A stretch of 27,351 nt of DNA from Bacilli bacterium (lineage in GTDB: Bacteria > Bacillota_I > Bacilli_A > RF39 > UBA660), in the NCBI GenBank assembly GCA_900769695.1, contig CAAGHO010000020.1, positions 1 to 27,351 of the forward strand. Reading direction: 5' to 3'. Both the position numbers and the translations under genes were made by a program. A model generated the notes under the pieces. The model did no database searches and had not been told where the DNA came from. It saw only the letters and a list, made by a program, of their open reading frames with translations. This document shows, piece by piece, positions 15,083 to 24,264 of the stretch (the stretch's first letter is position 1; every line of letters starts with the position of its first letter).

Positions 15083-16207
15083 CTTTGTAAATTTATCAAA
15101 TTTTTCTATAACTGTATCATCTAGATCAGTTTTAGCTAAAGCTTCAATTAATTTCTTTTGTTCACGTGATAATTTCTTAGGAGTAATAACATTTAAAATA
15201 ATATACATATTTCCTTTAGTTCTTCTACTCTTGTTATCAATACCCTTGCCTTTAATACGTTGTTTATCATTAGAATCGCTACCAGCTGGTATTGTTAATT
15301 TTACATTACCATATAAAGTAGGAATATCTTTTTTACAACCTAATATTGCTTCTGTTATTGTGATTGGAACGGTTAGATAAATATCATCACCATCTCTTTT
15401 AAAGTACTCATGTTCACTTACTTGGAATTCTAAATACAAGTCTCCATTTGGTCCACCATTACTTCCAGGATTACCTTTTCCTGAAACACGAAGTCTATCA
15501 CCTGTATCAATTCCTGCTGGAACATTAACAGTGATTGTTTTATTTTTCTTAACTTTACCTTTACCACGACAAGTACTACATTTTGATTCATATGTCTTAC
15601 CTGTTCCACCACATGATGGACAAGTAGTTTTAGACATAAATGATCCTAAAATAGTATGTTGTTCAGAAGTTATTGTACCACTACCATGACATCTATCACA
15701 AGTTGATTCACCATGACCGCCTTTTCCACCACAATCACTACAATCTTCAACAACATCAATATTTATATCTTTTTCGCAACCATAAACAGCCTCTTCAAAT
15801 GTAAGTTTTACACCCATTAATAAGTCAGAACCACGTGTTGCTCTACTACGAGATGATGATGAAGATGAGAAACCTCCAAAACCACCTCCAAATATATTAT
15901 CAAAGATATCACCAAAATCAAAATCACTAGCATCAAATCCAGCACCACCAAATCCAGAGAAACCTCCACCAGCAGAACCTGACACACCAGCATGACCATA
16001 TTGATCATACATTTTACGTTTTTGTTCATCAGATAAAACTTCATAAGCTTCTTGAGCTTCCTTAAACTTTTCAGCTGCATCTGGATTATCTTTATTTAAA
16101 TCCGGATGATATTGTTTAGCTTTCTTACGAAAAGCACTTTTTATCTCATCTTTAGTTGCACTCTTAGAGACTCCAAGCACTTCATAATAGTCTCTTTTAT
16201 CTGCCAT
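15068..16207 (-). CDS. dnaJ: Chaperone protein DnaJ
   Basis: DnaJ (Hsp40) delivers unfolded proteins to DnaK and triggers its ATPase. The 379 residues show the full type I layout: a J-domain with HPD at residues 34-36; a Gly/Phe- and Ser-rich linker (residues about 75-122); four zinc-finger repeats CSDCGGKG, CDRCHGSG, CPSCGGTG and CSTCRGKG; and C-terminal substrate domains with VPAGIDTGDRLRVSGKG. TAGGAGG precedes the ATG. It is the last gene of hrcA-grpE-dnaK-pepF-dnaJ and is separated from dnaK by pepF, with only 11 nt between pepF and dnaJ. Confidence 0.98.
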   Translation of the reverse strand: MADKRDYYEVLGVSKSATKDEIKSAFRKKAKQYHPDLNKDNPDAAEKFKEAQEAYEVLSDEQKRKMYDQYGHAGVSGSAGGGFSGFGGAGFDASDFDFGDIFDNIFGGGFGGFSSSSSSRSRATRGSDLLMGVKLTFEEAVYGCEKDINIDVVEDCSDCGGKGGHGESTCDRCHGSGTITSEQHTILGSFMSKTTCPSCGGTGKTYESKCSTCRGKGKVKKNKTITVNVPAGIDTGDRLRVSGKGNPGSNGGPNGDLYLEFQVSEHEYFKRDGDDIYLTVPITITEAILGCKKDIPTLYGNVKLTIPAGSDSNDKQRIKGKGIDNKSRRTKGNMYIILNVITPKKLSREQKKLIEALAKTDLDDTVIEKFDKFTKKNDK

Positions 16208-16218
16208 TTTTATACCTC

Positions 16219-18018
16219 CTACTTCTCATAATAAATTTTCTTAAATTCATCTAATGTGTTTTTAAAATCTTCCAAAGCACTTTCAAATACTTTAGTATCT
16301 TTTAAATCAACATCAATAATTTTTAAAACTTCTAAAGGATAATCTCTTCCACCTGATTGTAAAAATTCTAAATACTTTTCAACAAATCCAGGTGTTTTAT
16401 TAATAATATTTAAAGCTACATAACATGAAATAGATAAACTTGTTGCATATTGATATACATAAAATGGTGTATAGAAATGTGGAATTCTTGCCCATTCATA
16501 TTTGATATCTTCATCTACAACTACATTTGGTCCAAAATATGTCTTATTTAAATCATAATACATGTCATCTAAATAATCCTTTGTTAAAATATTACCACTA
16601 TCAACATAATCATGAGCATTTTTTTCAAATTCAGCAAACATTGTTTGACGATAAATTGTTGCTTTAAATAAATCTAGTTTTTCATTTAAAATAGACAATT
16701 TCTCATCTTTACTTGCAGAGTGTTCATACATATAATGACTCAATAATAATTCATTAGTAGTTGATGCAATTTCTGCTAAAAAGATCGGATAATCTGCAGT
16801 TATATATGGATTGTTTTTTACTGTAAAATATGTATGCATGGAATGACCTAATTCATGAGCAAGTGTTGAAACATCATTATAATCACCAGTAAAATTCAAT
16901 AACACGTAAGGCATTGTATCCATACTTCCTGTAGAATAAGCACCTGACTTTTTACCTTTATTAGGATATTTATCTATCCAACCATCAGTAAATGCTGTTT
17001 TTAAAATACTAATATATTCATCACCATAAATACTTAAAGCATCAAGAACAATATCTTTTGCTTCATCAAAAGTATACTTTTTATCATTATCTTTTACAAC
17101 TTTAGCATATGAATCATATAAGTGATATTCATCTATTGTTAAAATCTCTTTCTTAAGATTATAATAATCATACAAAGTATCTAAATTATTTCTTACAACG
17201 CTAATTAAATTATTATATAATTCAATTGGTATTTTATTAGGATTCAAATACATTGAAATAGAATTATCATAGTTTCTAAGTTTTGAAGTTATAGAATCCT
17301 TATTAACAATAGTTGCATAAGTAGAAGTTAAAGTATTAATAACACTACTATAAGCTGAATATAAATTTTTAAATGTTTGCTTTCTAACTTCTCTATTAGA
17401 AGACTTTATATAAGTAGAATAATTTGCTTCTGTAAGTTCAACATCATTACCAAATTCATCTTTAATCATTCCGAGTTTTAAATCAGCATTAGTTAAATAA
17501 GATGATGTTTGACCAGCTGAAGATAAAACTGGTTGATACATAGATAATGCCTTTTCTACTTTTTCATCTAAAGTATGAGTCTTTCTATTAAGAATAGTAT
17601 CAAAAAAATGTTTATATGGTTTTAAAGATTCTTGTTCTTCTACATATTTATAAATAGTTTCTGTATCTTCTTTTATAATTTTAGGAATAATAGATGAAGT
17701 TTTTTCATTATAAAGAGCAAATAAATTAATAACTCTTCCTTTTAATTCCTGATATATACTATTTCCTTTGTCTTCATCATTTTTACAATTAGCATAAACA
17801 GAAAGTTTTTCAAGTAGTCTTGATACTTTCTCATCCTGAATAAAGAATTTACTAAATTCTTCTGAATTAGAAAGAAAACTTTCTTCCATAGAAATAAGCT
17901 TTTCTAATTCTTTTTCTAACAATTTAACATCATTATTAAATTCTTCAATACTTCCATATACTGCATCTATATTCCATTTATCTTCTTTTTTTATTTCTTT
18001 ACGTGTAAGTATTTTCAT
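16219..18018 (-). CDS. pepF: Oligoendopeptidase F (M3B metallopeptidase)
   Basis: A 599-residue cytoplasmic zinc peptidase that cleaves short peptides. The zinc site HELGHSMH lies near residue 388, with the third-ligand Glu expected in LAEIASTTNELLLSHYMYE about 25 residues later. C-terminal segments WARIPHFYTPFYVYQYATSL and LQSGGRDYPLEVLKI are typical of PepF. The length matches the family (about 600). The gene lies between dnaK and dnaJ, an unusual place, and may share heat-shock control through readthrough from the hrcA promoter. A hairpin lies in the 65-nt gap after dnaK. Confidence 0.96.
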   Translation of the reverse strand: MKILTRKEIKKEDKWNIDAVYGSIEEFNNDVKLLEKELEKLISMEESFLSNSEEFSKFFIQDEKVSRLLEKLSVYANCKNDEDKGNSIYQELKGRVINLFALYNEKTSSIIPKIIKEDTETIYKYVEEQESLKPYKHFFDTILNRKTHTLDEKVEKALSMYQPVLSSAGQTSSYLTNADLKLGMIKDEFGNDVELTEANYSTYIKSSNREVRKQTFKNLYSAYSSVINTLTSTYATIVNKDSITSKLRNYDNSISMYLNPNKIPIELYNNLISVVRNNLDTLYDYYNLKKEILTIDEYHLYDSYAKVVKDNDKKYTFDEAKDIVLDALSIYGDEYISILKTAFTDGWIDKYPNKGKKSGAYSTGSMDTMPYVLLNFTGDYNDVSTLAHELGHSMHTYFTVKNNPYITADYPIFLAEIASTTNELLLSHYMYEHSASKDEKLSILNEKLDLFKATIYRQTMFAEFEKNAHDYVDSGNILTKDYLDDMYYDLNKTYFGPNVVVDEDIKYEWARIPHFYTPFYVYQYATSLSISCYVALNIINKTPGFVEKYLEFLQSGGRDYPLEVLKIIDVDLKDTKVFESALEDFKNTLDEFKKIYYEK

Positions 18019-18037
18019 AATTATCCTTTCATATATC

Positions 18038-18069
18038 AGTGAAAAGTTCTAGTTTCCTAGAACTTCACT
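18038..18069 (-). other. Hairpin in the dnaK-pepF gap
   Basis: The minus strand can form a 13-bp stem (AGTGAAGTTCTAG with CTAGAACTTTTCACT; GAAA-type loop, two bulged bases). No T-run follows, so it is not a typical terminator. It may be an mRNA processing or stability element that lowers pepF-dnaJ expression relative to dnaK. Confidence 0.45.
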
Positions 18070-18083
18070 TGTATTATTTATTA

Positions 18084-19907
18084 TTATTTTTCTTCGTAAT
18101 CAGCATCTTGAACATTATCATCTTTTTTATCTTCTGATGTACTTTCTGAAGAAGTACTATTTTCAGTTCTTTCTTTATTTACTTGTTCATAAACTTTAGC
18201 AGCAAGAGCCATAGCTTTTTCACTTAATTTATCTTTTTTAGTTTTAATATCTTCGATATCATCACTACCTAAAGCATCTTTTAAGTCTTTAATTAAGCCT
18301 TCAACTTCTTCTTTTTCTTTAGCGTCAACTTTATCACCAAGATCTTTTAGAGATTTTTCTGTTTGGAATACCATTTGTTCAGCTTCATTTCTAACTTCTG
18401 CTTCTTGTTTTCTCTTTTCATCTTGTTCTTTATTAGCTTCTGCTTCTTTCATCATCTTTTCTACTTCTTCATCAGTTAAAGTAGTTGATGATGTAATAGT
18501 AATTGATTGTTCTTTATTTGTTCCAAGATCTTTAGCAGTAACATTAACAATACCATTAGCGTCAATATCAAATTTAACTTCGATTTGTGGAACTCCACGA
18601 GGTGCTGCTGGGATATTTGTTAATTGGAAACGACCTAATGTTTTATTATCTGCAGCCATTGGACGTTCACCTTGTAATACATGTACATCTACTGCTGGTT
18701 GATTATCTGCAGCAGTTGAGAATACTTCACTCTTAGATGTTGGAATTGTTGTATTTCTAGGAATTAATGTAGTCATAACTCCACCTAATGTTTCAATACC
18801 AAGAGATAATGGTGTAACATCAAGTAATACGATATCATTAACATCTCCAGTTAAAACTCCACCTTGAATTGCTGCTCCCATTGAAACAACTTCGTCTGGG
18901 TTAACTTCACGAGATGGTTCTTTACCTAATTCTTTAGTAACTAAATCATAAACCATTGGAATACGAGTAGATCCACCAACAAAGATTACTTTATCAATAT
19001 CGTTCTTTGTCATCTTAGCATCCTTTAATGCTTTCTTAACTGGATCTAGAGTAGACTCAACTAAATCACGAATTAAATCTTCAAATTTAGCACGAGAAAG
19101 TGTTACATCTAAGTGAATTGGTTCTCCATCGTCACCCTTAGCAATAAATGGTGCAGAAATCTGTGTAGATAAAACTCCAGATAAGTCTTTCTTTGCTTTT
19201 TCTGCTGCTTCTTTAAGTCTTTGCATAGCCATTTTATCTTTACTTAAATCAATACCATTGTCTTTTTTAAATTCAGATACTAAGTAATCAATGATTCTTT
19301 GGTCAAAGTCATCTCCACCTAAGTGGTTATTACCATTAGTTGATTTAACTTCAAATACACCATCACCTAATTCTAGGATAGAAACATCGAATGTACCTCC
19401 ACCTAAGTCGTATACAAGAATTGTTTGTCCTTCTTCTTTTTCAAGACCATAAGCTAAAGCTGCAGCAGTTGGTTCATTGATAATTCTTTCAACTTCAAGG
19501 CCTGCAATCTTACCAGCATTTTTAGTAGCTTGTCTTTGACTATCATTAAAGTAAGCTGGAACTGTAATAACTGCCTTTTCAACTTTTTCTCCTAAATAGC
19601 TTTCAGCATAATCTTTGATATAAGATAGAATCATTGCTGAAACTTCTTCTGCTGTATATTCTTTTCCTTCTGCTTCTACTTTTTTGTTTGTACCCATCAA
19701 TCTCTTGATTGAAGAAATTGTGTTAGGATTAGTTAATGCTTGACGTTTAGCAGCATCTCCTACGATTCTTTCTCCTTTTTTAAATGCTACAACAGATGGA
19801 GTTGTTCTTCCTCCTTCTGGGTTTGGAATTACTTTTGGTGCACCAGCTTCCAATACTGATACACATGAATTTGTTGTACCTAAATCGATACCTATAATTT
19901 TTGCCAT
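18084..19907 (-). CDS. dnaK: Chaperone protein DnaK (Hsp70)
   Basis: ATP-dependent Hsp70 chaperone of 607 residues. Visible landmarks are IIGIDLGTTNSCVSV at the start (phosphate 1), NEPTAAALAYG near residue 140, VYDLGGGTFDVSIL (phosphate 2), FVGGSTRIPMV (adenosine site), and the interdomain linker VLLDVTPLSLGIETLGG leading into the substrate-binding domain. A charged lid ends in DADYEEK. The nucleotide-binding domain lacks the insert found in Gram-negative DnaK proteins, as expected for Bacillota. AAAGGAGAGA precedes the ATG. It lies 20 nt downstream of grpE in the CIRCE-controlled operon. Confidence 0.99.
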   Translation of the reverse strand: MAKIIGIDLGTTNSCVSVLEAGAPKVIPNPEGGRTTPSVVAFKKGERIVGDAAKRQALTNPNTISSIKRLMGTNKKVEAEGKEYTAEEVSAMILSYIKDYAESYLGEKVEKAVITVPAYFNDSQRQATKNAGKIAGLEVERIINEPTAAALAYGLEKEEGQTILVYDLGGGTFDVSILELGDGVFEVKSTNGNNHLGGDDFDQRIIDYLVSEFKKDNGIDLSKDKMAMQRLKEAAEKAKKDLSGVLSTQISAPFIAKGDDGEPIHLDVTLSRAKFEDLIRDLVESTLDPVKKALKDAKMTKNDIDKVIFVGGSTRIPMVYDLVTKELGKEPSREVNPDEVVSMGAAIQGGVLTGDVNDIVLLDVTPLSLGIETLGGVMTTLIPRNTTIPTSKSEVFSTAADNQPAVDVHVLQGERPMAADNKTLGRFQLTNIPAAPRGVPQIEVKFDIDANGIVNVTAKDLGTNKEQSITITSSTTLTDEEVEKMMKEAEANKEQDEKRKQEAEVRNEAEQMVFQTEKSLKDLGDKVDAKEKEEVEGLIKDLKDALGSDDIEDIKTKKDKLSEKAMALAAKVYEQVNKERTENSTSSESTSEDKKDDNVQDADYEEK

Positions 19908-19927
19908 AATTTATCTCTCCTTTATAA

Positions 19928-20530
19928 TTAATCTTTTTTATTTATTTTTACTGAAGCAGGTCTTATTACCCTGTCTTTCAATTTATAACCTTTTAATAAT
20001 ACTTCTGTTATGATATCATCATCCAAAGAATCAATATCATCAGTCATTAATGCTTCTTCTAAATTAGAATCAAATACTTCTCCAGCACGTGAGATTTCTT
20101 CAACTCCGAACTTTCTTAAAACCTCAGTTAGAGATGCATACATCATCTTAAATCCATGTAAGAATTTTGATAACTCATCAGTTAAATTATTATCATCTAA
20201 GCTAATTGCTCTTTCAAAGTTATCAACTATTGGAATCAGTTCTGTAATTAAATCCTGATTACAATATTTCTTATAACTAGCTACTTCATCATCTTTTCTT
20301 TTTCGATAATTTACAAGTTCCGCTTGAGCATATTGTACCTTCTTAACAGATTCTTCTAACTCTTTCTTTAATTTTTCAATTTCTGCTTCTTTTTCTTTTA
20401 ATTTACTATTATCATGATTATGCTTTTTATGTTCATGACAACATTTTTTATCATTTTCTTTGCATTTGCAATCTTCATGTTTCTCTTCTTGTTTTATTTC
20501 TTCTTTAACTTCTTCTTTATTATCTGTCAT
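19928..20530 (-). CDS. grpE: Nucleotide exchange factor GrpE with Cys/His-rich N-terminus
   Basis: GrpE releases ADP from DnaK. I start it at ATG 20530 (AAAGG 8 nt upstream); ATG 20536 and GTG 20539 are alternatives. The C-terminal two thirds are typical: a long coiled-coil (KEKEAEIEKLKKELEESV), YRKRKDDEVASYKK, then IVDNFERAI, FLHGFKMMYASL, and a beta domain ending VLLKGYKLKDRVIRPASVKI. The N-terminal tail is unusual: residues about 20-45 hold five Cys and several His (CKCKENDKKCCHEHKKHNHD). This could bind metal or respond to thiol oxidation; the general family has only a disordered acidic tail here. The gene lies between hrcA and dnaK. Confidence 0.95.
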   Translation of the reverse strand: MTDNKEEVKEEIKQEEKHEDCKCKENDKKCCHEHKKHNHDNSKLKEKEAEIEKLKKELEESVKKVQYAQAELVNYRKRKDDEVASYKKYCNQDLITELIPIVDNFERAISLDDNNLTDELSKFLHGFKMMYASLTEVLRKFGVEEISRAGEVFDSNLEEALMTDDIDSLDDDIITEVLLKGYKLKDRVIRPASVKINKKD

Positions 20531-20543
20531 TTGCATCACCTTT

Positions 20544-21533
20544 CTAATTATCTTCTACTTGATCTTTAATAAATTCAAGCATTGATACAACTCTCTCGTA
20601 GTCCATTCTCTTAGGACCAACGATAGCAAGAGTTCCTTCCTCATTTCCATTTTTAAATTTTGTCTTTATGACTGTTACATCTTCATCAATATTATTTTCT
20701 TTTCCAATATAGATTTTAATGTTATTGTCATCGTCTTTTTCTATTTCACGAAGTGTTTCCTCATCATCTAGTTTTTCAAATATATTCTTGATTTTTGCTA
20801 CACTAGTAAACTCTGGTTGTTCCAAGAATTTAGTACGTCCTACTACATTAATATCATTTGTAGAAAAATCACTAAATACATTATAGAAAGCATTATAAAG
20901 TCTTTCATGTTCAGTAACATAACGACCAATAATTGGTTTAATTTCATATTCTAGTTTGGTACTAACTTCATCTATTGGTGTACCTATAATTAAATTATTG
21001 ATTAAACCAACAGTCTTTTTGACATCATCTAGTGAAATACCCTCTAATTTTATCTCTTTATGCTGTACATGACCTTTATCAGTAACAATTATTACAATCA
21101 TACTAACATCATCAATTGGAACTACTTCTATTTGCTTAAGCATATTATCATGAGAAGATGATCCTAAAACAATAGTCGCATAACTAGTCATATCAGAAAT
21201 AACTTGCAAGCTCTTTGTAATACAATCAGATAATGGTAACTGATTATTATGAAATATTATTTGAAGCTTTAACATATCTTCAGCATTCATCTTTTTTAAT
21301 TCCATAAGATTATCTACATAATAACGATAACCATTTTCACTAGGAATTCTTCCTGAAGAAGTATGAGTTTTTTCAAGTAAACCAGCTTCTTCTAAGAATG
21401 CCATCTCATTTCTTACTGTTGCACTAGAACACTTTAATTTCTTGCAAATTGAATTTGAACTAATTGGTTTTGCAAGTTTAACATAATGTTCAACTATCAG
21501 CTTTAAAATATTTTCCTGACGCTTCGTTAACAT
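20544..21533 (-). CDS. hrcA: Heat-inducible transcription repressor HrcA
   Basis: HrcA represses heat-shock operons by binding CIRCE and needs GroEL for activity. The 329-residue protein has the N-terminal winged helix (MLTKRQENILKLIVEHYVKL and SSATVRNEMAFLEEAGLL, then HTSSGRIPSENGYRYYVD), a central GAF-like dimer domain, and the late segment GTLAIVGPKRMDYERVVSML. The start follows AGGAGG and lies 13 nt downstream of the CIRCE operator, so it is the first gene of the operon and autoregulated. Confidence 0.97.
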   Translation of the reverse strand: MLTKRQENILKLIVEHYVKLAKPISSNSICKKLKCSSATVRNEMAFLEEAGLLEKTHTSSGRIPSENGYRYYVDNLMELKKMNAEDMLKLQIIFHNNQLPLSDCITKSLQVISDMTSYATIVLGSSSHDNMLKQIEVVPIDDVSMIVIIVTDKGHVQHKEIKLEGISLDDVKKTVGLINNLIIGTPIDEVSTKLEYEIKPIIGRYVTEHERLYNAFYNVFSDFSTNDINVVGRTKFLEQPEFTSVAKIKNIFEKLDDEETLREIEKDDDNNIKIYIGKENNIDEDVTVIKTKFKNGNEEGTLAIVGPKRMDYERVVSMLEFIKDQVEDN

Positions 21534-21546
21534 TAATAACTACCTC

Positions 21547-21573
21547 CTAGCACTAATATTCTACGAGTGCTAA
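21547..21573 (-). promoter_or_regulatory. CIRCE operator
   Basis: The minus strand reads TTAGCACTC-N9-TAGTGCTAG, against the consensus TTAGCACTC-N9-GAGTGCTAA. The 5' arm is perfect and the 3' arm differs at its first and last base. It sits between the -10 box and the hrcA ribosome binding site, as in other HrcA-controlled operons. Confidence 0.93.
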
Positions 21574-21577
21574 ATAC

Positions 21578-21607
21578 ATTATATGACTATTAATTAGCAC
21601 TTGTCAA
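21578..21607 (-). promoter_or_regulatory. Promoter of the hrcA-grpE-dnaK operon
   Basis: TTGACA (21602-21607), 18 nt, then TATAAT (21578-21583) on the minus strand: consensus hexamers. A lone CIRCE half site AGTGCTAA lies in the spacer. Confidence 0.88.
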
Positions 21608-21627
21608 TAGTTTTTGCTAAAAATTTA

Positions 21628-21650
21628 AAAAGATACCAAAAGTATCTTTT
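21628..21650 (-). terminator. Intrinsic terminator after the pilin-like gene
   Basis: A 9-bp stem (AAAAGATAC/GTATCTTTT, 5-nt loop) followed by T on the minus strand, just beyond the stop at 21654. Confidence 0.75.
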
Positions 21651-21653
21651 AAT

Positions 21654-23345
21654 TTAACTTATATTAAATGAGAATTGACCTAATACAGTTTCTTCTGTTT
21701 CCTCTTTTGTATCAGTGTCTATAGTTTCATCTTCTTTCGCATCCTCTCCGGCTCCTGGATTTTCCTTTACTACTTTTTCAATAAATTTAGTATTATAGAC
21801 TCCTTTATATGACTCAAAATCAGAAATTTTAAACTTAGATGAATATAGCATATTATTATAACTATCACTATCTAAAGTTGCTGTTAACTCAGTAGCTTTT
21901 GACTCATCTTTTGTCCAGACTTTAGAATGAGTTATTTTTGTATTATAACTACTAACCATATATTCTCCAGTGTTTTTGTTTGTTTGAGAAACTGCAAATA
22001 CTTTACCAGATACAAGACCCGCTATAGTAGAAAATGAAACATAAAGATTTTTAGATCCAAGATTATTTGAAATTGCACTCTTATTAGTTGCTTCATTTTG
22101 ATTATTTTTTGCTACTACTATATTATTAATATTTAGTTCTTTATCATTACTATAGTTACCATTCAATTCTATTCCAGCACCTGTTGAATAAACACTAACA
22201 TTACTTATATTTATATTATCATGCAAAGAATTAACGGCTGTTACAATGGCTATACCATCATTGCTAGAATTGCTTAAATTATATGTAGAATTATTCAATG
22301 TTATATTTCCTGAAGTTGTTTTTATAACATTCCCACCACCTGCAGTATTGTTATATACTCCTGATGATATAACCAATGTTTTTGAATTTTCAATAGTACT
22401 ACCAGCACTTGAATTAATAGTAGCACCAGATATAGTTGCAACACCTTTATTATCAATAGCAGTTTTTGATTGATCTGTTAAGTTTGTAGTATAACTACCA
22501 TTTTCTATTTTTAAACTGTCACCACTATTTGAAATAAGTGCAGTTGCATTGGAAGTAACCGTAGCATTAGTTAAACTAAGACTCTTCTCATTATTTAATA
22601 CAGTTTTAGTAGAATCAGCTGTAAAAGAGGAAATCTTCCCACCAGTTATTGCTATATTACCTTTATTATTGATAATTGCACCTGTTGAAGTAGTTAAATC
22701 AGTATTTTGAAAAGTAATTGTCGCTGTCCTATCGTCATCATCATTATTGTTACTAACATTATTTATCATATAATCTGAAATATTAGATGTATAAGTTCCT
22801 GATGATATTGATATAACACCAGAATTTTCTATTACCCTTGCATTATTTGCAGTTACATTTACATTATTAATATTTATAGTTCCATTATTTTTTATTGAAA
22901 CCTTTCCTGTTGTTGAAACAATTCTTCCATTATTTAAAGTTAAACTTGAATTTTTATTTCCAACAGAAATATATCCATTTAATGTTTTATCATTTAAATC
23001 TATTATAGCTTCAAATTGTTTATTATCAATTTGAATATTTTCATTTACATCTTTAATAAATTTTATTTCGGCTTTTTTACTAGAATCTAACCATTGTAGT
23101 GCAGAAGATAAAGATCTATAATATCTGGCTGGAGCTTGATTTATACTTAATGAAACTACTGCTTCACTTAAAGGAACTAATGTTTCTTTTTCTAAATCTT
23201 CAACTGCTTTTGTAGAAAATTCTCTGCTATTCTTACGATTAAAAGCCATTATACTCATAATCATTCCCATAACTAAAACGATTACTATAAGTAATCCATA
23301 AAGCATTGTAGATATTGCAAACCCTTTATTATTCACTCTTTTCAT
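21654..23345 (-). CDS. Pilin-like, repetitive surface protein
   Basis: Start chosen at ATG 23345 (MKRVNNKGFAIST), with AAGGA 11 nt upstream; a TTG frame reaches 23369. The product is about 563 residues. The N-terminus looks like a prepilin signal: basic residues, KGF cleavage-type site, then a hydrophobic helix ending LLIVIVLVMGMIMSIMAF. The Glu expected at mature position 5 of type IV pilins is Thr. Residues about 95-460 consist of short degenerate beta-strand repeats rich in N, S, T and I (for example IENSGVISISSGTYTS), the pattern of a right-handed beta helix. The last 60 residues are acidic. It is probably surface-exposed; binding partner unknown. It is the last gene after rsmD, 34 nt downstream, and followed by a terminator. 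Confidence 0.65.
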   Translation of the reverse strand: MKRVNNKGFAISTMLYGLLIVIVLVMGMIMSIMAFNRKNSREFSTKAVEDLEKETLVPLSEAVVSLSINQAPARYYRSLSSALQWLDSSKKAEIKFIKDVNENIQIDNKQFEAIIDLNDKTLNGYISVGNKNSSLTLNNGRIVSTTGKVSIKNNGTININNVNVTANNARVIENSGVISISSGTYTSNISDYMINNVSNNNDDDDRTATITFQNTDLTTSTGAIINNKGNIAITGGKISSFTADSTKTVLNNEKSLSLTNATVTSNATALISNSGDSLKIENGSYTTNLTDQSKTAIDNKGVATISGATINSSAGSTIENSKTLVISSGVYNNTAGGGNVIKTTSGNITLNNSTYNLSNSSNDGIAIVTAVNSLHDNINISNVSVYSTGAGIELNGNYSNDKELNINNIVVAKNNQNEATNKSAISNNLGSKNLYVSFSTIAGLVSGKVFAVSQTNKNTGEYMVSSYNTKITHSKVWTKDESKATELTATLDSDSYNNMLYSSKFKISDFESYKGVYNTKFIEKVVKENPGAGEDAKEDETIDTDTKEETEETVLGQFSFNIS

Positions 23346-23379
23346 TCTTGTCACAATCCTTATTATCAATATAATAGTA

Positions 23380-23919
23380 TCATATTTTTTTAAGTATTAC
23401 CACATATTTATCCCCATATTTTTTATTCTTAACAACAGAATAAGAAGAAGGATAAATGATTTTTTCTAAACTATCACTTTCGCAGATTATTAAACCATTA
23501 TTATTTAATAAGTTATTATTATCAATTAATTTTATAGCTTCTTCTATATAGTTAGTTTTATATGGTGGATCCAAAAAAATAATATCAAATTTAGTATCTA
23601 TTTCTTTTAATATTTTTTTGAAATCTCCATAAAGAACAACACATTTATCTGAAATACCAAGTCTATCTAGATTGGATTTAATTACTTTGATTGCTTTCTT
23701 ATTAAAATCTACTAAATATGACTTTGTTGCTCCTTGGCTAATTGCTTCTATCCCTAAATTTCCACTTCCTGAAAATAAATCCAAACAAATACTACTACAA
23801 ATATCATTTTGAATCATCGCAAATAAAGATTCTTTTACTCTATCCATTGTTGGTCTAGTTCCTTCTAAGTTAAAACCATCTAAAACTCTTCCTTTTAAAC
23901 TACCACTAATTATTTTCAT
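23380..23919 (-). CDS. rsmD: 16S rRNA (guanine(966)-N2)-methyltransferase RsmD
   Basis: A 179-residue SAM-dependent methyltransferase of the RsmD/YlbH family that modifies G966 (E. coli numbering) of 16S rRNA. Motifs: MKIISGSLKGR at the start, RPTMDRVKESLFAMI, the SAM-binding LDLFSGSGNLGIEAISQGA near residues 46-64, and the catalytic DPPY in FDIIFLDPPYKTN. Its ATG overlaps the TGA stop of ylbF (ATGA), and it follows ylbD-ylbE-ylbF as in Bacillus subtilis. Confidence 0.97.
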   Translation of the reverse strand: MKIISGSLKGRVLDGFNLEGTRPTMDRVKESLFAMIQNDICSSICLDLFSGSGNLGIEAISQGATKSYLVDFNKKAIKVIKSNLDRLGISDKCVVLYGDFKKILKEIDTKFDIIFLDPPYKTNYIEEAIKLIDNNNLLNNNGLIICESDSLEKIIYPSSYSVVKNKKYGDKYVVILKKI

Positions 23920-24200
23920 TTACTACAACCCCTAACACCATCAATACTTTTTAACTTCTCATTAATATGAAGAATTAAAAAATTAACTTCATTTTCAAGC
24001 AATTTATATTTTCTAATTTCTTCATAATTATAAATATCAAATCTTAAATTATTATCAGGTATTTGATTATATTTTTTAATTTTTTCTAGCAAATCAGAAT
24101 TACATTCTATCTCAGAAAAAGCTTCTTTTAATTTATCAAATAATTCTAGTGAATCAAGATTACTCTTAACTTTTTCTAATTTTTCATAAATCTCCGTCAT
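23916..24200 (-). CDS. YlbF family regulator-like protein
   Basis: A 94-residue helical, charged protein without membrane segments. The layout (N-terminal helix YEKLEKVKSNLDSLELFDKL, then a long C-terminal helix EIRKYKLLENEVNFLILHI) and its place directly before rsmD agree with YlbF, a member of the YlbF/YmcA family. In Bacillus, YlbF with YmcA and YaaT affects RNase Y-dependent mRNA maturation and, through it, competence, biofilm and sporulation. Sequence similarity that I can judge by eye is modest, so the name rests largely on synteny. Stop and rsmD start overlap by 4 nt. Confidence 0.55.
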   Translation of the reverse strand: MTEIYEKLEKVKSNLDSLELFDKLKEAFSEIECNSDLLEKIKKYNQIPDNNLRFDIYNYEEIRKYKLLENEVNFLILHINEKLKSIDGVRGCSK

Positions 24201-24236
24201 TTATACCACCACTTCTATTTTATCATACAAAAGAAA

Positions 24237-24264
24237 AAAATAGAAATTGTATTATTTCTATTTT
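24237..24264 (-). terminator. Intrinsic terminator after ylbE
   Basis: An 11-bp stem (AAAATAGAAAT/ATTTCTATTTT, 6-nt loop) followed by more Ts on the minus strand; it overlaps the ylbE stop. ylbF-rsmD may therefore have a separate promoter or depend on readthrough. Confidence 0.75.
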
